A DNA stretch of 64,000 bases, taken from Prostheceraeus crozeri. Its lineage: Eukaryota; Platyhelminthes; Polycladida; Euryleptidae. Both the position numbers and the translations under genes were made by a program. This document shows positions 1 through 12,935 of this stretch, one piece after another; the stretch's first letter is position 1; each line of letters opens with the position of its first letter. The stretch is taken from positions 409,501 through 473,500 of the forward strand of contig CAJQUW010001113.1 of assembly GCA_907163375.1 (NCBI GenBank), given 5' to 3'. Under the pieces are notes generated by a model. The model ran no database searches. It worked only from the letters and a program-made list of their open reading frames with translations, and was not told the DNA's origin.

Positions 1-2748
1 CAGAAAGCGTGACATAGTCTTTTATTTTATAATAAATATTACCTGCAATAGTAATTAGATTTAATAGAAGACAACTAATGCTTTTTCCCGTTTTCTTCAG
101 CCATTTGAATGGTAGAGTCTTTCATATTGTTTCAAACTGTTAATTGTCAAATATTGGACGTAGAACGAGGTCTAGGTATCATGCACCGTTGAATTCAGCA
201 GATATAAATCAGAATTAATACTTTATGACTGAACGTGATGACAATTTTTCAAATTAATTTCGTCAGTATCGTAAACGAAGTATATATTCACACTGGATGA
301 CTCTTGTACAAAAGATTGTCAGATCAGTTCAATGCAATTTCAATTGAAGTTGTCCAAACATTAATCTGCTTTTGTTTTGTAACATAAGACGAAATTATGG
401 CTTTTGGTGTAAGTAAGTTACTGTTGTCACTCTCTTTAAAAATGTTTTATTTAACAATAGAAAATCACTGTTGATTGCACATTTGTAGCTTCATAATTTG
501 ATCAATTTTCTCATAAATCAACGACTTTATGTTTATAGCATGAAATTGCATGACAAGACAATTTCTGACTTTTTCTGTCTGAAGATGCTTTGCTTTCAGT
601 CTTGAAATTACTGTTTCAGGTCAATAATTTACATTAGAATGTTTCATTTAGAAACGCTTCCCGCCCAGACGCTTGGTCACCACCTTTCCAAATTCCAGTT
701 TGTCGATTTTACTTTGTATTTTCTATTTACCTACAGTTTTGATCTGGCAATATATATATTTCGGGAGAGATTTGTGTGTCTTTTTCTCAATCCTTATTTC
801 AATAGCATAATTTAGAAGACAAAAGCTTTGCCAACAAAGCACTTTTGAGGGAACTAGACAGGAGAAAGATCAGAACAAGAATTTTGGGGGGAATTTTTTA
901 AGGAGGAAGTGGAGATATTGAGCACTGCTTTCATGGAAACATTGATAGAACAGGTATTGTTGAGCGATCGATGAAGACCTGCAATGCACCAGCTTGAGGG
1001 ACTTTCGGAGCGAAGTTTGTGGTTACGAATCCTCTTCCAGACAATAAAGCAAAAATTTTGCAATCTTTGATACACCCCAAGATGGTACAAACGTTCCACG
1101 AACCTGAGGAAACAAATGTCAATCTGGTTTTGTTTCTGCAGTTCCTTTTTTAATGAATGTTGTACGAAAGAGAAAGTGAAAAGTTAAAAGAAAATGATTC
1201 AGCATTGATATTATGATTTCACCTTATTAATTCAATCACGTTATTTGAAATTGAGGCAGATTAGAAGACACAATAAAGATGCTCATATCCATTTGACAGA
1301 ACATCGTCCAAACAGTGATAAATTTTTGAAAGAGCATCGTTCGTTAGAAGAAAATGGGATACGAAGGCTTGGTCAAAGTCAAGCACATTACAATTTGCTG
1401 CGTGATTTATCGACGGAAACGTATTTATCGAGAAAGTAGCTCTTTGTTTCTTTTAACCGACGATAAGTGTGACTATCCTCTCTTGCCGACTGGTCAACGA
1501 CAAGTACGTTTATTTGGTCCTGCTACTTCACAAAATGCACTCCAAGTATGAGTTTCAATACATGTACCACTCGATGTTATTTTATGATCTATTAGATCAG
1601 TAAATGACAAATCAATAATTGAATGCTCATGTCGAATCTGAACACTAGAAGTTATTGAGGAACAAAATGATTAACAGCAGGACTACAATAGGATAATATC
1701 TTTCTATTGCATGCTCACTACAGTAGGCCGAATATGCACGTATAGTTATTACAGAAAGCAATGCATTTACCAGACATCACGTGACCAATGCGAATAATTG
1801 CAAGGACAATTGATGATCACATTCGTGGACTTACGTGGTCTATCTTTAGCAAGTTCTTTTGCCTTATTGATGTGTTGATTGATAATCGTATTATTTTCTT
1901 TTCGAATTTTGCTTTATTTTATCGCAATTCATTGACAGATAGGTATAATTGACTTTCGGCTGAGCTTTCGCGCATTTGTTTTCTCAGGCATCATCATTTC
2001 AATGAATTTACTTAAATGCGTCGCGTCAAAATATGTCTCGGTGAAAGGTATTTAGTCAATGTCTCACTTCCTGATTCAAGAAGAAGATAAATTGGCTATT
2101 TACCAAAATTATCATGACTCATCTCTCAGATTTGGCAATCACCCGCAAGTTGCTCAATAGTGTTCAAGGAAAGATGTCGTGACTGCAGTTTGATGATGCC
2201 CCTTTGTACAGCTGCCATTAAATACAGCATTTCTTGTTAGACGAGATGTGTAGAAATGACATGTACGTGTATGCACTTGCAATAGATGCACTATCCATAT
2301 CTGAAGCATTTCGATATCCTGGGGACCAAATCGGCCGCTCCTTAACTTCTAAAGGATTACACCCGAACCACATGAGACTCACGACACAGCATATTTCATG
2401 TGTGAACTTTCTAACAGTGACTTCCATTAAATCTGTATCCATCTTCGCGCTGTAAATGGCAATTCAAATTGCAAGACCTCTTCAGAAAAAATAGGAAATA
2501 CACAAAACTGACTACTTAAAAGTGTGCACTTACATAATATTTGAATTTCCAATACTTCATTCAACATCTGTGGTATAACTATAGGTCTACTACCGTGGTT
2601 ATTTTAGACAAATATGTAGCGTTGAAACGCTAATTCCAGATGTTGCTTTTTCCCAGGATGTCCGATTTTTGGGAGTAATTTTGAATTCTTCCCTGAATTG
2701 GAAATCGCATATCAATTTTGTCGAGAAAAAATGCGCTCAGCATATATG
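1..2748. other. No gene recognised
   Basis: AT-rich sequence with only short, non-overlapping open frames, none resembling a known domain. I see no tandem repeat or terminal inverted repeat here. The nearest element begins at 2751. Confidence 0.5.
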
Positions 2749-2750
2749 TA

Positions 2751-3644
2751 CAGTGCGCGACAGCAAGTTGGAAACTTGGCATAAATCTACGGACACGTAC
2801 ATTTTCCAACACCTTCTAAAATTGTTCACTATTAGGAAATATCGACAAATTTATAATCATCTGAAAGAGAATTTTCGGATCTATCATTTGAATGTTGTTG
2901 AATTAATTGTATTTGAAATTTGTGGTTCCTAGAGGCCCATAAACCCGAAACCCCCAAATTTTCTTTGACTTGTTTTGACAAGCACATAAATCAATTTGAA
3001 ACATTCTCCTTGTGATATTCAAAACCGTCACAAGATTGTCTTTCAGAAAATATATAGTTTGAAAGTGTTTTGTCGAAGTTTATAGGCAATATTTTGAAAG
3101 TAGTACAGGTAGATAATGTGGCGATTTTTTCATTTTCAGAATATTTCTTCGAAGGGCCTTAAATTTACCCAACAAAAGCTGAAAACACTAGTTTTGAGGT
3201 AAATAAATGCCACCAGTTAGTTAACAGCGTTATTTCTGTTATTATCGCAACACATTCTGAAAATGAAAAAATCGCCACATTTTCTATCTATACTACTTTC
3301 AAAATATTGCCTATCAACTTCAAGAAAACCCTTTCAAACTATATATTTTCTGAAATACAATCTTGTGACGGTTTTGAACATTACAAGGAGAATGTTTCAC
3401 ATTGATTTATGTGCTTGTCAAAACAAGTCAAAGAAAATTTGGGGCTTTCGGGTTTATGGGTCTCTAGGAAACACCAATTTCAAAAACAATTAATTCAACA
3501 ACATTCAAATGATAGATCCGAAAATTCTCTTTCAGATGATTATAAATTTGTCGATATTTCCTAATTGCAAAAAAATTTAGAAGGTGTTGAAAATGTACGT
3601 GTCCGTAGATTTATGCCAAGTTTCCAACTTGCTGTCGCGCACTG
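2751..3644. mobile_element. Foldback (long inverted repeat) DNA element with TA target duplication
   Basis: The left arm (about 2751-3145) and right arm (about 3252-3644) are near-perfect reverse complements, each about 390 bp, separated by a loop of about 105 bp. Both ends read CAGTGCGCGACAGC going inward, and each is bordered by TA (2749-2750 and 3645-3646), the target duplication of the Tc1/mariner group. No transposase is present, so this is a non-autonomous foldback. The two open frames in the arms are mirror images of arm sequence and not genes. Assignment to Tc1/mariner is inferred from TA plus the ends only. Confidence 0.8.
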
Positions 3645-3727
3645 TATCTTAAGACGCATTAAAGCCTTCACCTCAGTGGAACAATTTACTCAAGTGTATG
3701 AAGCTCTTCTCCGCTCGCTATATATAC

Positions 3728-3844
<117 letters not shown>

Positions 3845-5080
3845 GATGATCATGATTCATACAAAATTGCACCAGTACTTCTAAAATACTTCCATCATTT
3901 TGAAAATCAAACTCACAAACTGCTTCTAAAAGTCAAGGGATGCAGCGTCTTCGCACTGCAACTCAGAAGGATGTAAAGACTTCGCTTTAATGCGGCAAGA
4001 TGCAGAGCTCAATATTTCACAGCGCACTGTCTGCATGAACCTTTAAAAAGTGTGCAGATGTTGCATTTCACACATTGTAGGATCAGGAGAGAGAGAGCTT
4101 CGAACGATCTTCTTGCTGGACTTGTCTCATGCAACTTTCTGTACGCCTGAACAGATCTCCAAAGCCTGGCTTCCACCATCGCCTTCAAAGCATGTTTCAT
4201 GACCTTACTGAAGTGCTAAATGAATGACAGTTTCCCAAACAGATAGTTGACAATATCGACAAAATTACATGAAGCAATAATGAATCAATATTGTATCAAT
4301 TTCTCACTCCGAAAGTGTTGATCAAATTTCAGCAGTGACAATGACTGTCAGCTCTCAATCAGAACAAGACAAACAAATTCACAAACGCAGTCTGAAGATG
4401 GATTCTGCATTTAATTGAGATCGAATTCTCTTTACCCGATGTAGAACAGTTAAGTGATTTTCAGATTGTTCGGAGCGATGGCAGATAAACAGCAAAACAA
4501 TCAGAAAAGCCAATTCGAAGAATCTTCTCTCTATCACCAAACAATGTCATTTTGGAATATTGCTAAGAATTGAAACTAATTTTATTCATTTTCTATTTAA
4601 ACAAATCATGAAAGATGAATGGAATTGTGAAATGGTACACGAAGCAAAAGAAACTCCAGAATTTTTCATTGTTCATTGAGAAAGATGGTTCTTTCTTAGA
4701 ATGTTGAAGTTTTTCGTGTTTAAATGTTGAGTGACCGAAAATATCTTCCTTTAAAATGTATTCTTTGAAATATTGAAAATTATATTCAAGCGGTTACTCA
4801 AGAGACATTTTTCAAAGATATGAAACTTTGTAGTCGATGACAAGGATACTTTCTCTAAAGAAGCAGAGTATATGTAATTCACGGATGAATTCTTTATTTT
4901 GCTTTAATCAATGCCAAATCCGTGAACACAGTTTGATGGGGTGTGCTGTAAAAGATCAATGACAATCCATACCTGTCCGGAAATCCATGCTGCTACATGT
5001 ACTTTCACAAAACGCTCGAAGTTTTAGAATTGCATGAAATATTTATTAACCACATTCATAGATATCCTACACATTCAGAA
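3845..5080. other. No gene recognised
   Basis: AT-rich, with no recognisable coding, no inverted termini and no tandem repeat. A 63-codon minus frame near 4009-4200 resembles nothing I know. Confidence 0.5.
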
Positions 5081-5611
5081 CACAGAATTAGACAGGTCGT
5101 CTCTTCTTCCGTTTGACTAGAAGGGAAGCATTGGAACATGTAACGTTAATGAAGCACGGCACAATCTGCTGACATAATACCATAGCAATCGAACAATGAG
5201 CAGCCAGTTCAACATTAAACACGCCAAATTGTGCAAAGTTTCAGTGACTGTTATCAACCGGATCACACAGCAAAGAGACACAGTCGATGTCAAGTTCTAC
5301 AGAGAAGTTTGTGAACGTTTTTTCATGCGCCTGCTAACTTTTTTTAATATTGATCGAAGGCCAACACTATCGAGAAAACTTTTGCGCAATGATCTGAAGT
5401 CTTCGAATCTGAAGGAATCGTGGCGATCGGAGCATTTTGAAGGAATTCAGAGCAATCCGCAAGCGACGCACAAATTGTGACGCATTTTTCCTATCTCTGT
5501 AAGGTATTAAAAATTTCTTTTTGCCCACTTATTAAGTTCCTGCATGTGTCATCTGTTTGAATCAGTTTGCATTTCTAGCAAAGTGATGCGCTTAAACAAT
5601 CTAATTCTGTG
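5081..5611 (+). mobile_element. hAT-like non-autonomous element, copy a (CACAGAATTAGA ends)
   Basis: The element begins CACAGAATTAGAC and ends TCTAATTCTGTG, a 12 bp terminal inverted repeat. It is flanked by an exact 8 bp duplication ATTCAGAA (5073-5080, 5612-5619). An 8 bp duplication with short inverted ends is the hAT signature. Related copies lie at 10048, 32492, 32651 and 34571. The 94-codon frame inside is partly kept in other copies, but I see no transposase domain, so I treat it as incidental. Confidence 0.85.
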
Positions 5612-5885
5612 ATTCAGAATGTTCTAATTAACACTTCGCTGTATTGCATGTGCACAGCTGGTCAATTCTATGAAAATCACGGATGCCTTTAGTTGCATTG
5701 CAAAAGACTAGACGTTGACCCGAACTGAGATTAGAATAATATTGAATGATACTGAATGTTACATATTGAATTGAATAATCAGAAAGCTATCATAGATGTA
5801 AAAAGTGCTTGGAAATGGATATAAATCTGGATTGCGGATAGTCATTATATTTCTACATATTTGATAAATAATTTCCTTGTCATAA

Positions 5886-6034
5886 TTTTTGATAGAAATA
5901 ATAAGACAAACTTAATATTTCGACCATCTGAAGTGGCCATCAAAATTGCACAGGAATTAGACTAAATAGATTTCTGACGATGGCCACTTCAGATGGTCAA
6001 AATATTAAGTTTGTCTTATTATTTCTATCAAAAA
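5886..6034. repeat. Hairpin repeat, 56 bp arms
   Basis: The left arm 5886-5941 and right arm 5979-6034 are almost perfect reverse complements with a 37 bp loop. No clear target duplication is visible. It is probably a small foldback or MITE and would form a strong stem-loop. Confidence 0.75.
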
Positions 6035-8050
6035 TTTCTACATATGTGGTCTTTTATACATTTCCAAGTATTTTTTACTTCTATGATGACTTTTGCACTT
6101 GAATTTTGTATTTTAGTTTGCTTACTTTATACTCTTTCGTTTCATAGGTCATGATTAAGGCGCTTGCCGAAATATTGAACATTTATAATCACTTAGAACA
6201 TTTTCTATCGATAAACTTTTATTTGTGTTCATCAATTTCTTGATTTTACTCATAACTGACACCAGTGGCGCATAATCCAAGTAGAAAATTTAATAATAGC
6301 ATGATAATTATTATAGTTCAAACCAACAATTCTAAAATTTAGCAGAATTTACAGATTAGCCATCAATTCGCACATTTTCTGTGCAATGACTTCTTTTTAA
6401 TCTGCATCCATAATGAATATGTAGTTTGCTGTTGCGATATCTACAACAGTATCATCATTTCAGACGTGTTTACTTCATGATCAGGAAAAATGTCCTTCCT
6501 CCATGTGCTTGTCCATTGGCCAACTTCATGTTTGCGAATAGAAAATCCAAGTCCTCGAAGCTGACTACTGAATCTCAGAATTCCAGCACCATTTGAAGGC
6601 TCTCCTCGATGATGTGTTGAAACTTCTAGCTGAATCTTCCGCACATTCGTGCACTATTTACAACAAGGAACCCTGAGGCGTCGCTATCTGCAGTTTGCAT
6701 GTATATGCATGTACAGATTTACATGTACATGTAAATCAATTTCTATGAATAAAACCCCTGATAAAATAGATTTATGTTGCCCCAACAATCTATAGACGAT
6801 TATTCATTGCATCGCAAATTGCTCGCAAATTTTCAGGCAAATGTCTTCAAAAAATGTCCGAATTTTCTGTCGTAAAGATTCATGGCAATTCGCAAGTGCT
6901 GCAATGCCTCTCACACGTAGCCGAGGATCTCTGTTAACGAAATGATGAGAGGATTCCGAGTGGGGAACGCACAAGGCGAGTGTATTTCTCAACAACAAGA
7001 GAGAAGGCGTGAAAGTTGTCTTTGATAAGCACGATAACAATTGAAGATGTTAATAATTTAAGCAGCTTTTCACAACAATGGTAATTCTTTTAGAATAGAA
7101 AGCTATTTGCCTTGTTTTCATTTTCAATTCATCATACCTTGTAAACAAGTTGTTATCGCCTTTCTTTATTATTCAATTGAATACACATTCTAATGTTTCG
7201 AATTATATGCCTTGTATGGCCTTTAGATGAAAACATTCATGTGGACGACATTGTCAAGCTATCAACTAAACAAAAGCATTGAAAAAATTGTGTTAAGACA
7301 AGACGCGTTTGAAATTATAAAATGAGATGACAAATTTAAACAAAAAGTAGCTCCTTGTCAATTATTTTATGAAATGATCTTAATCAGTAGTTATCCATGT
7401 CTGAACAATTTAATTGTGTGATAAAAGAAGTAAAACGCGGCTCCGCCATCTTCGATGAAAAGACTAGATAGAAGTAAGAGCGCCGACGTTTTAATTGCTG
7501 TACGCTGTGTATGATCTAGTAAGGCAGTAATTCTTTCAATGTATGAAATTCAATCATAAGACTTAAATGAATGATATCCAGCGTATTTATTGAGCAGTAT
7601 CTGTGACATCGTTAATGAGCGTTGCAGCAACTTGGGTTTATGCCCTCTCTAGAAATATGTAGGGGCAGCTTTGAACAGTGATGGAACGGCAGTGCGAAAA
7701 ATGAACTAAAAGACTAAAGTCACCATGAAGATTTCTCCTTTTGAATTGAAGTTCAATATCAATACTCGCTTCAAAGCCCGTTCGTTTATGTTATGAATCA
7801 TTGAATATAATACACATAATTACAACATAATGTGATGAAATAACTTTGTCCCCGGGAGCATAATATAGATAGAAGAGCATCATCTATCAACATTACGGAC
7901 GAGTTTTGACCGGCTTGGTATGCATCAGATCTGAGAATAGATGTTTACAAAATTGTCAGGTTAAAAAAATTCAAATATCCTGGACAATCATAGACATGTC
8001 AACCACAATCTGTCCTTGATCATCATAGCACGTCGTCAAATAAAATTCTC
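6035..8050. other. No gene recognised
   Basis: AT-rich sequence with short frames only (for example minus frames near 6441-6644 and 6804-7040) that match no family I recognise. No repeat structure was seen. Confidence 0.45.
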
Positions 8051-8194
8051 TACGCAGCTCGTGCATGAGATTGCTTCATCATAGCATTCGAGGTCGTTAG
8101 ATGTAAGTAGCCCTCACCCTGCGGGCTCGGGCATCAAAGATATCTAACTCGTGGAATGCAATAATAATGAAGCAATCAGGCACTAGTTGCGTAA
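8051..8194. repeat. Hairpin element with GC-rich tip
   Basis: Imperfect inverted arms (about 8051-8104 and 8140-8194) each contain a GATTGCTTCAT-type block and surround a short GC-rich inner hairpin near 8110-8131. The layout resembles the hairpin at 24994-25158, though the arms differ in sequence. No target duplication is clear. Confidence 0.6.
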
Positions 8195-10047
8195 ATATCT
8201 ATTATCCCTCTCCCATAGAGATTGTTTTTCTCTGCTGTCGCCATAGAAGTGGATAATAGTGCACTAGAATGGAAGTTTGATATCTTGCCTATGTACAATG
8301 ATGGCACATGGAAAAATCTATGGTTTGTAGATCTGCTTCGATCTAAAACATTGCATCATAGTCAAACTATTTGCCAATTTGGTTGTGGAAGTTGTTGACA
8401 GCAAATTGCAGGATTTTCATGAAGAGAATTTTAAGTGAGATGGCAGCATTGTTTCATGTGAATTAGCCTACTATTCTATGGATTAATATACTGTGTCTAT
8501 TTGTAGCCGTCATTCACAACCATTTCCCAATTTTTCGATACTGGAATGCGAATCAAAAATTGGTTCAGAGTCATAAGCGAAAGTGATCGCTGAACTGGTT
8601 GTAAGAATATCTCAAGAATTCAAAGATAAAAATTCTAATTATTGGATAATTTCTCCTTCTAGCGGTTAAGAAACCTGGCGCTTTCTGGAATAAATACATT
8701 GAAAGCTGCTTTACCGACAGTCATTTCTCAGATAAATGAAATATCGCTGGATCCTTTCAATTAATCACTAAATGACTTATGTGGTACAGTGTGATGATAT
8801 TTTGGAAGCTCATATTCGAAAGCATGCAAAGGTTCTGAATTTGTTCAAATATATTGAACAAGGAAACGCTTTTAAGTAAAATGAGTACTCTGAGATTTCT
8901 TGGCCTCTGATTTCAAGCTGGAGCAATGCATGCTCTGTAAATCGACATTACAAGTTGCGTATGTGTCTGATTATACTCTTGATTAATTATAAAAGCGATA
9001 TTTCAAAATGATGAACGTACAGAACGTTTCACAGGATTTCCTTCTTTGTCATCCTGTCACTGCAGTATTTTGTAAATTCACTATTGCTTTTGTGTACATG
9101 ATCTTTGGACTGGGGGCAACAATCCAGATCACAAATTGTTTTGATAATTAAAAATGCCAACCAGAAAACAAGAAAGGCAGCTCGGAAAATTTGCTTTTTG
9201 CCCTAACTAAGTTCCCACGGAGTGTGCCATAATTTTCATGCAATTTACAATCTAGGACTTTCTATGGTATTATTAATTTCTATGGCTGTTGCATTCTACA
9301 GAGGAGAAACTATGATAGTACCATCCTAAAGACTGACAAGAGATCTCTGTCTTTATTTTGAGATAATGTTTGATTTAAATGCCGTTCAACCTAAGATGTT
9401 CACTCAGAGAAAGAAGAGTCTACTTCAGAGTTGTCGTCTGCTTGAACATAAATGAAAATGGACCGTTTACAAAAGATGTAGATTGCATGGAAGGGTTTGA
9501 TGAATGTTAATCTTGTGACCGCAGATTTTTGAATTTCGATCACCTTTTTGCACTAATGATCATAACCCTTTACAAGTTCTCCTTATAATAAGTTCACGGA
9601 GAGATCTGCGAATGATACAATATTTGACATAAAAACATGCAATGATGCAAAACATACCTTCTATTTTACTGAACGCCTCATGCAGATGCTGTGTATCGAA
9701 AAGTTGCGGTTTCTTTGCGATTTCAACACCATTGCACCGCAAGAGAATCGGTCCAAGGAGTTTTTTTTAGTACATACATGTAACTACAATAATCCTACCG
9801 TACCAGGCGTTCAAATGTGCAACATTGAATGACACATTGGCAGTTGACTATATGAGTAAATCTTGTTATCGCACAGTAGCGTCCACTTGTCCCACTGTAA
9901 CGGTGTAAGAAGTCACAGCCCAGCGTGTTCTAATTCACTTGTACCCACAGTGGTGAGGCTGACAAGTATGACAAGTGCGACTTCTTTGCAAGTTTGATGC
10001 AGCACATTGAACCGATTTCTATATAATTGCAGAAACTCTACCTCAAT
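8195..10047. other. No gene recognised
   Basis: AT-rich. Around 9200-9290 there are faint matches to the right end of the hAT-like element at 12243 (a TTAGTTCCC-like block and TTTCTATG), possibly a decayed copy. Nothing else seen. Confidence 0.4.
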
Positions 10048-10550
10048 CACAAAATTAGACAGGTCGTCTCTTCTGCTGTTTGACTAGAAGGGAAACATTG
10101 GAACATGTAACGTTAATGAAGTACGGCACAATCTGCTGACACAATACCATAGCAATCGAACAATGAGCAGCCAAATTTCGCAAAGTTTCAGTGATTGTTA
10201 TCAACCGGATCACACAGCAAAGTGACACAATCGATGTCAAGTTCTACATAGAAGTTTGTGAACGTTTTTTCATGCGCCTGCTAACTTTTTTAAAATGATC
10301 AGAGGGCACAACATTATCGAGAAAACTTTTGCGCAATTATCTGAATTCTTCGAATCGGAACCGATCGTGGCGATCGGAACATTTTGAAGGAATTCAGAGA
10401 AATCCGCAAGCGACACACGACTATTTTTCCTATCTCTGCAAGGCATTAAAAATTTCTTTTTGCCCACTTATTAAGTTCCTGCATGTGCCATCTGTTTGAA
10501 TCAGTTTGCACTTCTAGCAAAGTTACAGACTTAAACAATCTAATTCTGTG
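10048..10550 (+). mobile_element. hAT-like non-autonomous element, copy b
   Basis: It has the same layout as the copy at 5081: it begins CACAAAATTAGACAGG and ends TCTAATTCTGTG. The flanks (ACCTCAAT on the left, GGTGTACT on the right) do not match, so either the duplication has decayed or one side was rearranged. A short internal segment present in the other copies is missing near 10170. Confidence 0.8.
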
Positions 10551-12242
10551 GGTGTACTAATAGTGCAGTCTGGCAGACGTCAGAATCTTCCGATAGATAC
10601 TGTAATCGCACACACATTTAACTTTCAGAAAATTAGTCACTTTTCTGTCATTGAAAAAGAGATTTGCTGTAACTTGTGTCATTCCTGCCATGATTGATGC
10701 CAGTTTTCTTTACATGAGATGCAATTTATCAGCAGCCACAAATTGTGTTTGGATTGGGCTATATAATCTGTATTATTGCTCAATAATGAAGTGTTGAAAT
10801 TTGAGCATGTTGTCTCAATTGATGAAAAAGATCAAATTTTTCCATTTTGCAACAAGAGATATTCATATTTGATTCAAATTAGTAAATATAATTGCAAGGG
10901 TTATGTGTCGAATATATAAGGGATTACGAAACGTCAATTCGTCTAGGTATTAAGTTACGACGTACATCCATATTATCAGTTAAGATCAATGAATTCAAAT
11001 TAAAAGACATCCATTCGAAGTCAAAAATGATGATATGCGGAGTTCCCATTCGGAGCAACGCCTGCCACGCTGATATGGAATGGTCCACTCAAAAAAGTAT
11101 CTGCATACAATGAAAGCTTTCATATGAAAAGGTTCAGTTTTTTTGCGGAGATTGCGTTCCCGTGGTCCAAAAAATTATTTGAGCAGTTTTAAAAAATGTC
11201 AAAATTTGCCAATTTATATACTACCGAGATGACTCTTCTAAATAAGTAGCATGCAACAAGTTGGATATCAAAAGGAATGAATATTTGATAATAAGCATCC
11301 TAGCTAAGCGGAAATTAAGCTGATTATCAAGGGAATTTCATGATCCGTATTATAATGGAGGTCTTCATGAAAAAGTCGCAATATTATTCGTGCTTTCTTG
11401 ACTGAAATTTCAAGTTTTTTATTTAATTTTCAGCGGCATCATTCCATGATTCACAAAATTCATGTTTCATTTCTTGAATCTGAATAGTGATGTGGACCCA
11501 TTTACATCTTTCAAAGTTAATTGAAATCATTGTCTTTGATTCTGTTATTTTGCTCTGCCAGTGGCAGGTTGCCGGTGACATGATCACGCCTAAAGAAAAT
11601 ACTCTTGAGGTTGATCATGAAAGTAATAGGAACCGATCGAATTGCTTATATAACAAACATTAAATCTCCTTGGCTGTCATGATACGGACGATCTGTAAAA
11701 TACCATCATTCCTTCTGCATTGCAATCATGATCACTCAATTCCGTGGCAATTTCTTCAAAACTGCAAAAATGTGCATATTTCACATTTGGCAACAATTAC
11801 CAAAATTATTATCCCCTTATTAAAATTATATCCCCTCGAGTTCATTTAACAAATTCGAAAGTGTATACACATTGGGGATTTAATAAATGCGGAGTTACCA
11901 CTCTACCTAATATACCTACTCTATGGGTGGAGCCATACCAATATGCAGCTGTGGTTGGGGAAATACGACCCTGTGCAGCCCTGAGGGAATGCTCCTAGAG
12001 CCCTTTGCATTCTTTGACATCGCTCCAAAACCGTGACAGCCACTGCTCTAGTTCTTTGTGACTTTACGCTTTTACGTATTTCGGATTAAAAAGTTTGCAT
12101 TTCATCGAATTTGGCAGATTGGAACATCAGAAATTCGTTCGACCTGCATTTAAAGTAGTTTTAGAGAATCGGCAATTTTTTGTCATTTTCTTGCATAATA
12201 GAGCATGTTAATCAATTCAAATTACATTTAGACCATGGAGAA
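10551..12242. other. No gene recognised
   Basis: AT-rich sequence with scattered short frames (for example 10892-11113 and 11744-11998, plus strand) showing no domain. No inverted termini or tandem repeats were found. Confidence 0.45.
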
Positions 12243-12497
12243 CATAGAAATTGACAACAATAAAACCTGTAGAATGGAAATTAAGCTTCATGCAATGCAC
12301 AATAACGGCACATAAATCGCACGCATTTTCACTTAGATGCACCTGCCAACGTCTGTATCATTGGGTTAGAATCAGTCACATGAGTAAATCGAAGCTTTTC
12401 ATTGGTTATTCATGCCCAACTTAGTTCCCCCGGATGTGCCGCGACCTTGAGTCAATTTCCATTCTAGCGAACTTCAGATAAACAGTTTATTTCTATG
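12243..12497. mobile_element. hAT-like MITE with CATAGAAAT ends
   Basis: It begins CATAGAAATTGACAACAA and ends TTTATTTCTATG. The 8 bp flanks ATGGAGAA (12235-12242) and ATGGAAAA (12498-12505) differ at one base, giving a hAT-sized duplication. The subterminal region repeats AGAATGGAAATT in inverted orientation near both ends. The 57 bp element at 38547 matches its two extremities joined together. No transposase. Confidence 0.75.
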
Positions 12498-12651
12498 ATG
12501 GAAAAGATACATGTGACATGCAATCAAACATATTCTAAGACATTATCTAAGAAGTTTTCACGCGATCAAAGTTTGTTGAACATCAAAGTTACATACCAAC
12601 AATTTCTAACAGATGCTAGAAATTCTTTTTTTTTGAAAAAGTGGAATTCAA

Positions 12652-12935
12652 GCACTCGCCTGACCTAGGAATCGAACCGAAGTCCGCGTCGGAGACGAGC
12701 TCGCACCTTCTTCACTAGGCCACGCTGACGGTTCAAAAGGAACGCGAGTGAAGGCAGAAGTGATATGGACAGCTTATTGTCCTATTATTTTGACAGAATA
12801 CTACCAGCGGACAGCATATCAGCAGGTCATTCGACTACATCACACTGTAGTTTGACAACAAAGGTCGGGGAATCAAGGGTGTTGGTGTCTTTTATTGACG
12901 TAATAGTCGTCATTCTCTTTGGATATTCAGCAGAT
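12652..12935. repeat. tRNA-headed SINE (family B), rearranged copy
   Basis: On the minus strand, 12652-12760 holds a tRNA-like head with a B box GGTTCGATTCC and an A box TGGCCTAGTGAAGAAGG. It is preceded in that reading direction by a ~100 bp module (12766-12862) also seen at 38612-38745. A body module (12863-12935, beginning GGTCGGGGAATCAAGG) follows in the opposite orientation to the head. In the copy at 38508-38925 all three modules point the same way, so this copy contains an inversion. The frame at 12765-13004 overlaps it and is not a gene. Confidence 0.75.

Noticed and set aside
2669-2932. Open frames in the foldback at 2751-3644
   Set aside because: They are mirror images read from inverted arms and show no domain.
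5196-5480. 94-codon frame in the hAT-like element, with matching frames in other copies
   Set aside because: Shared only because the copies are homologous. The longest versions fall in different frames and none resembles a hAT transposase.
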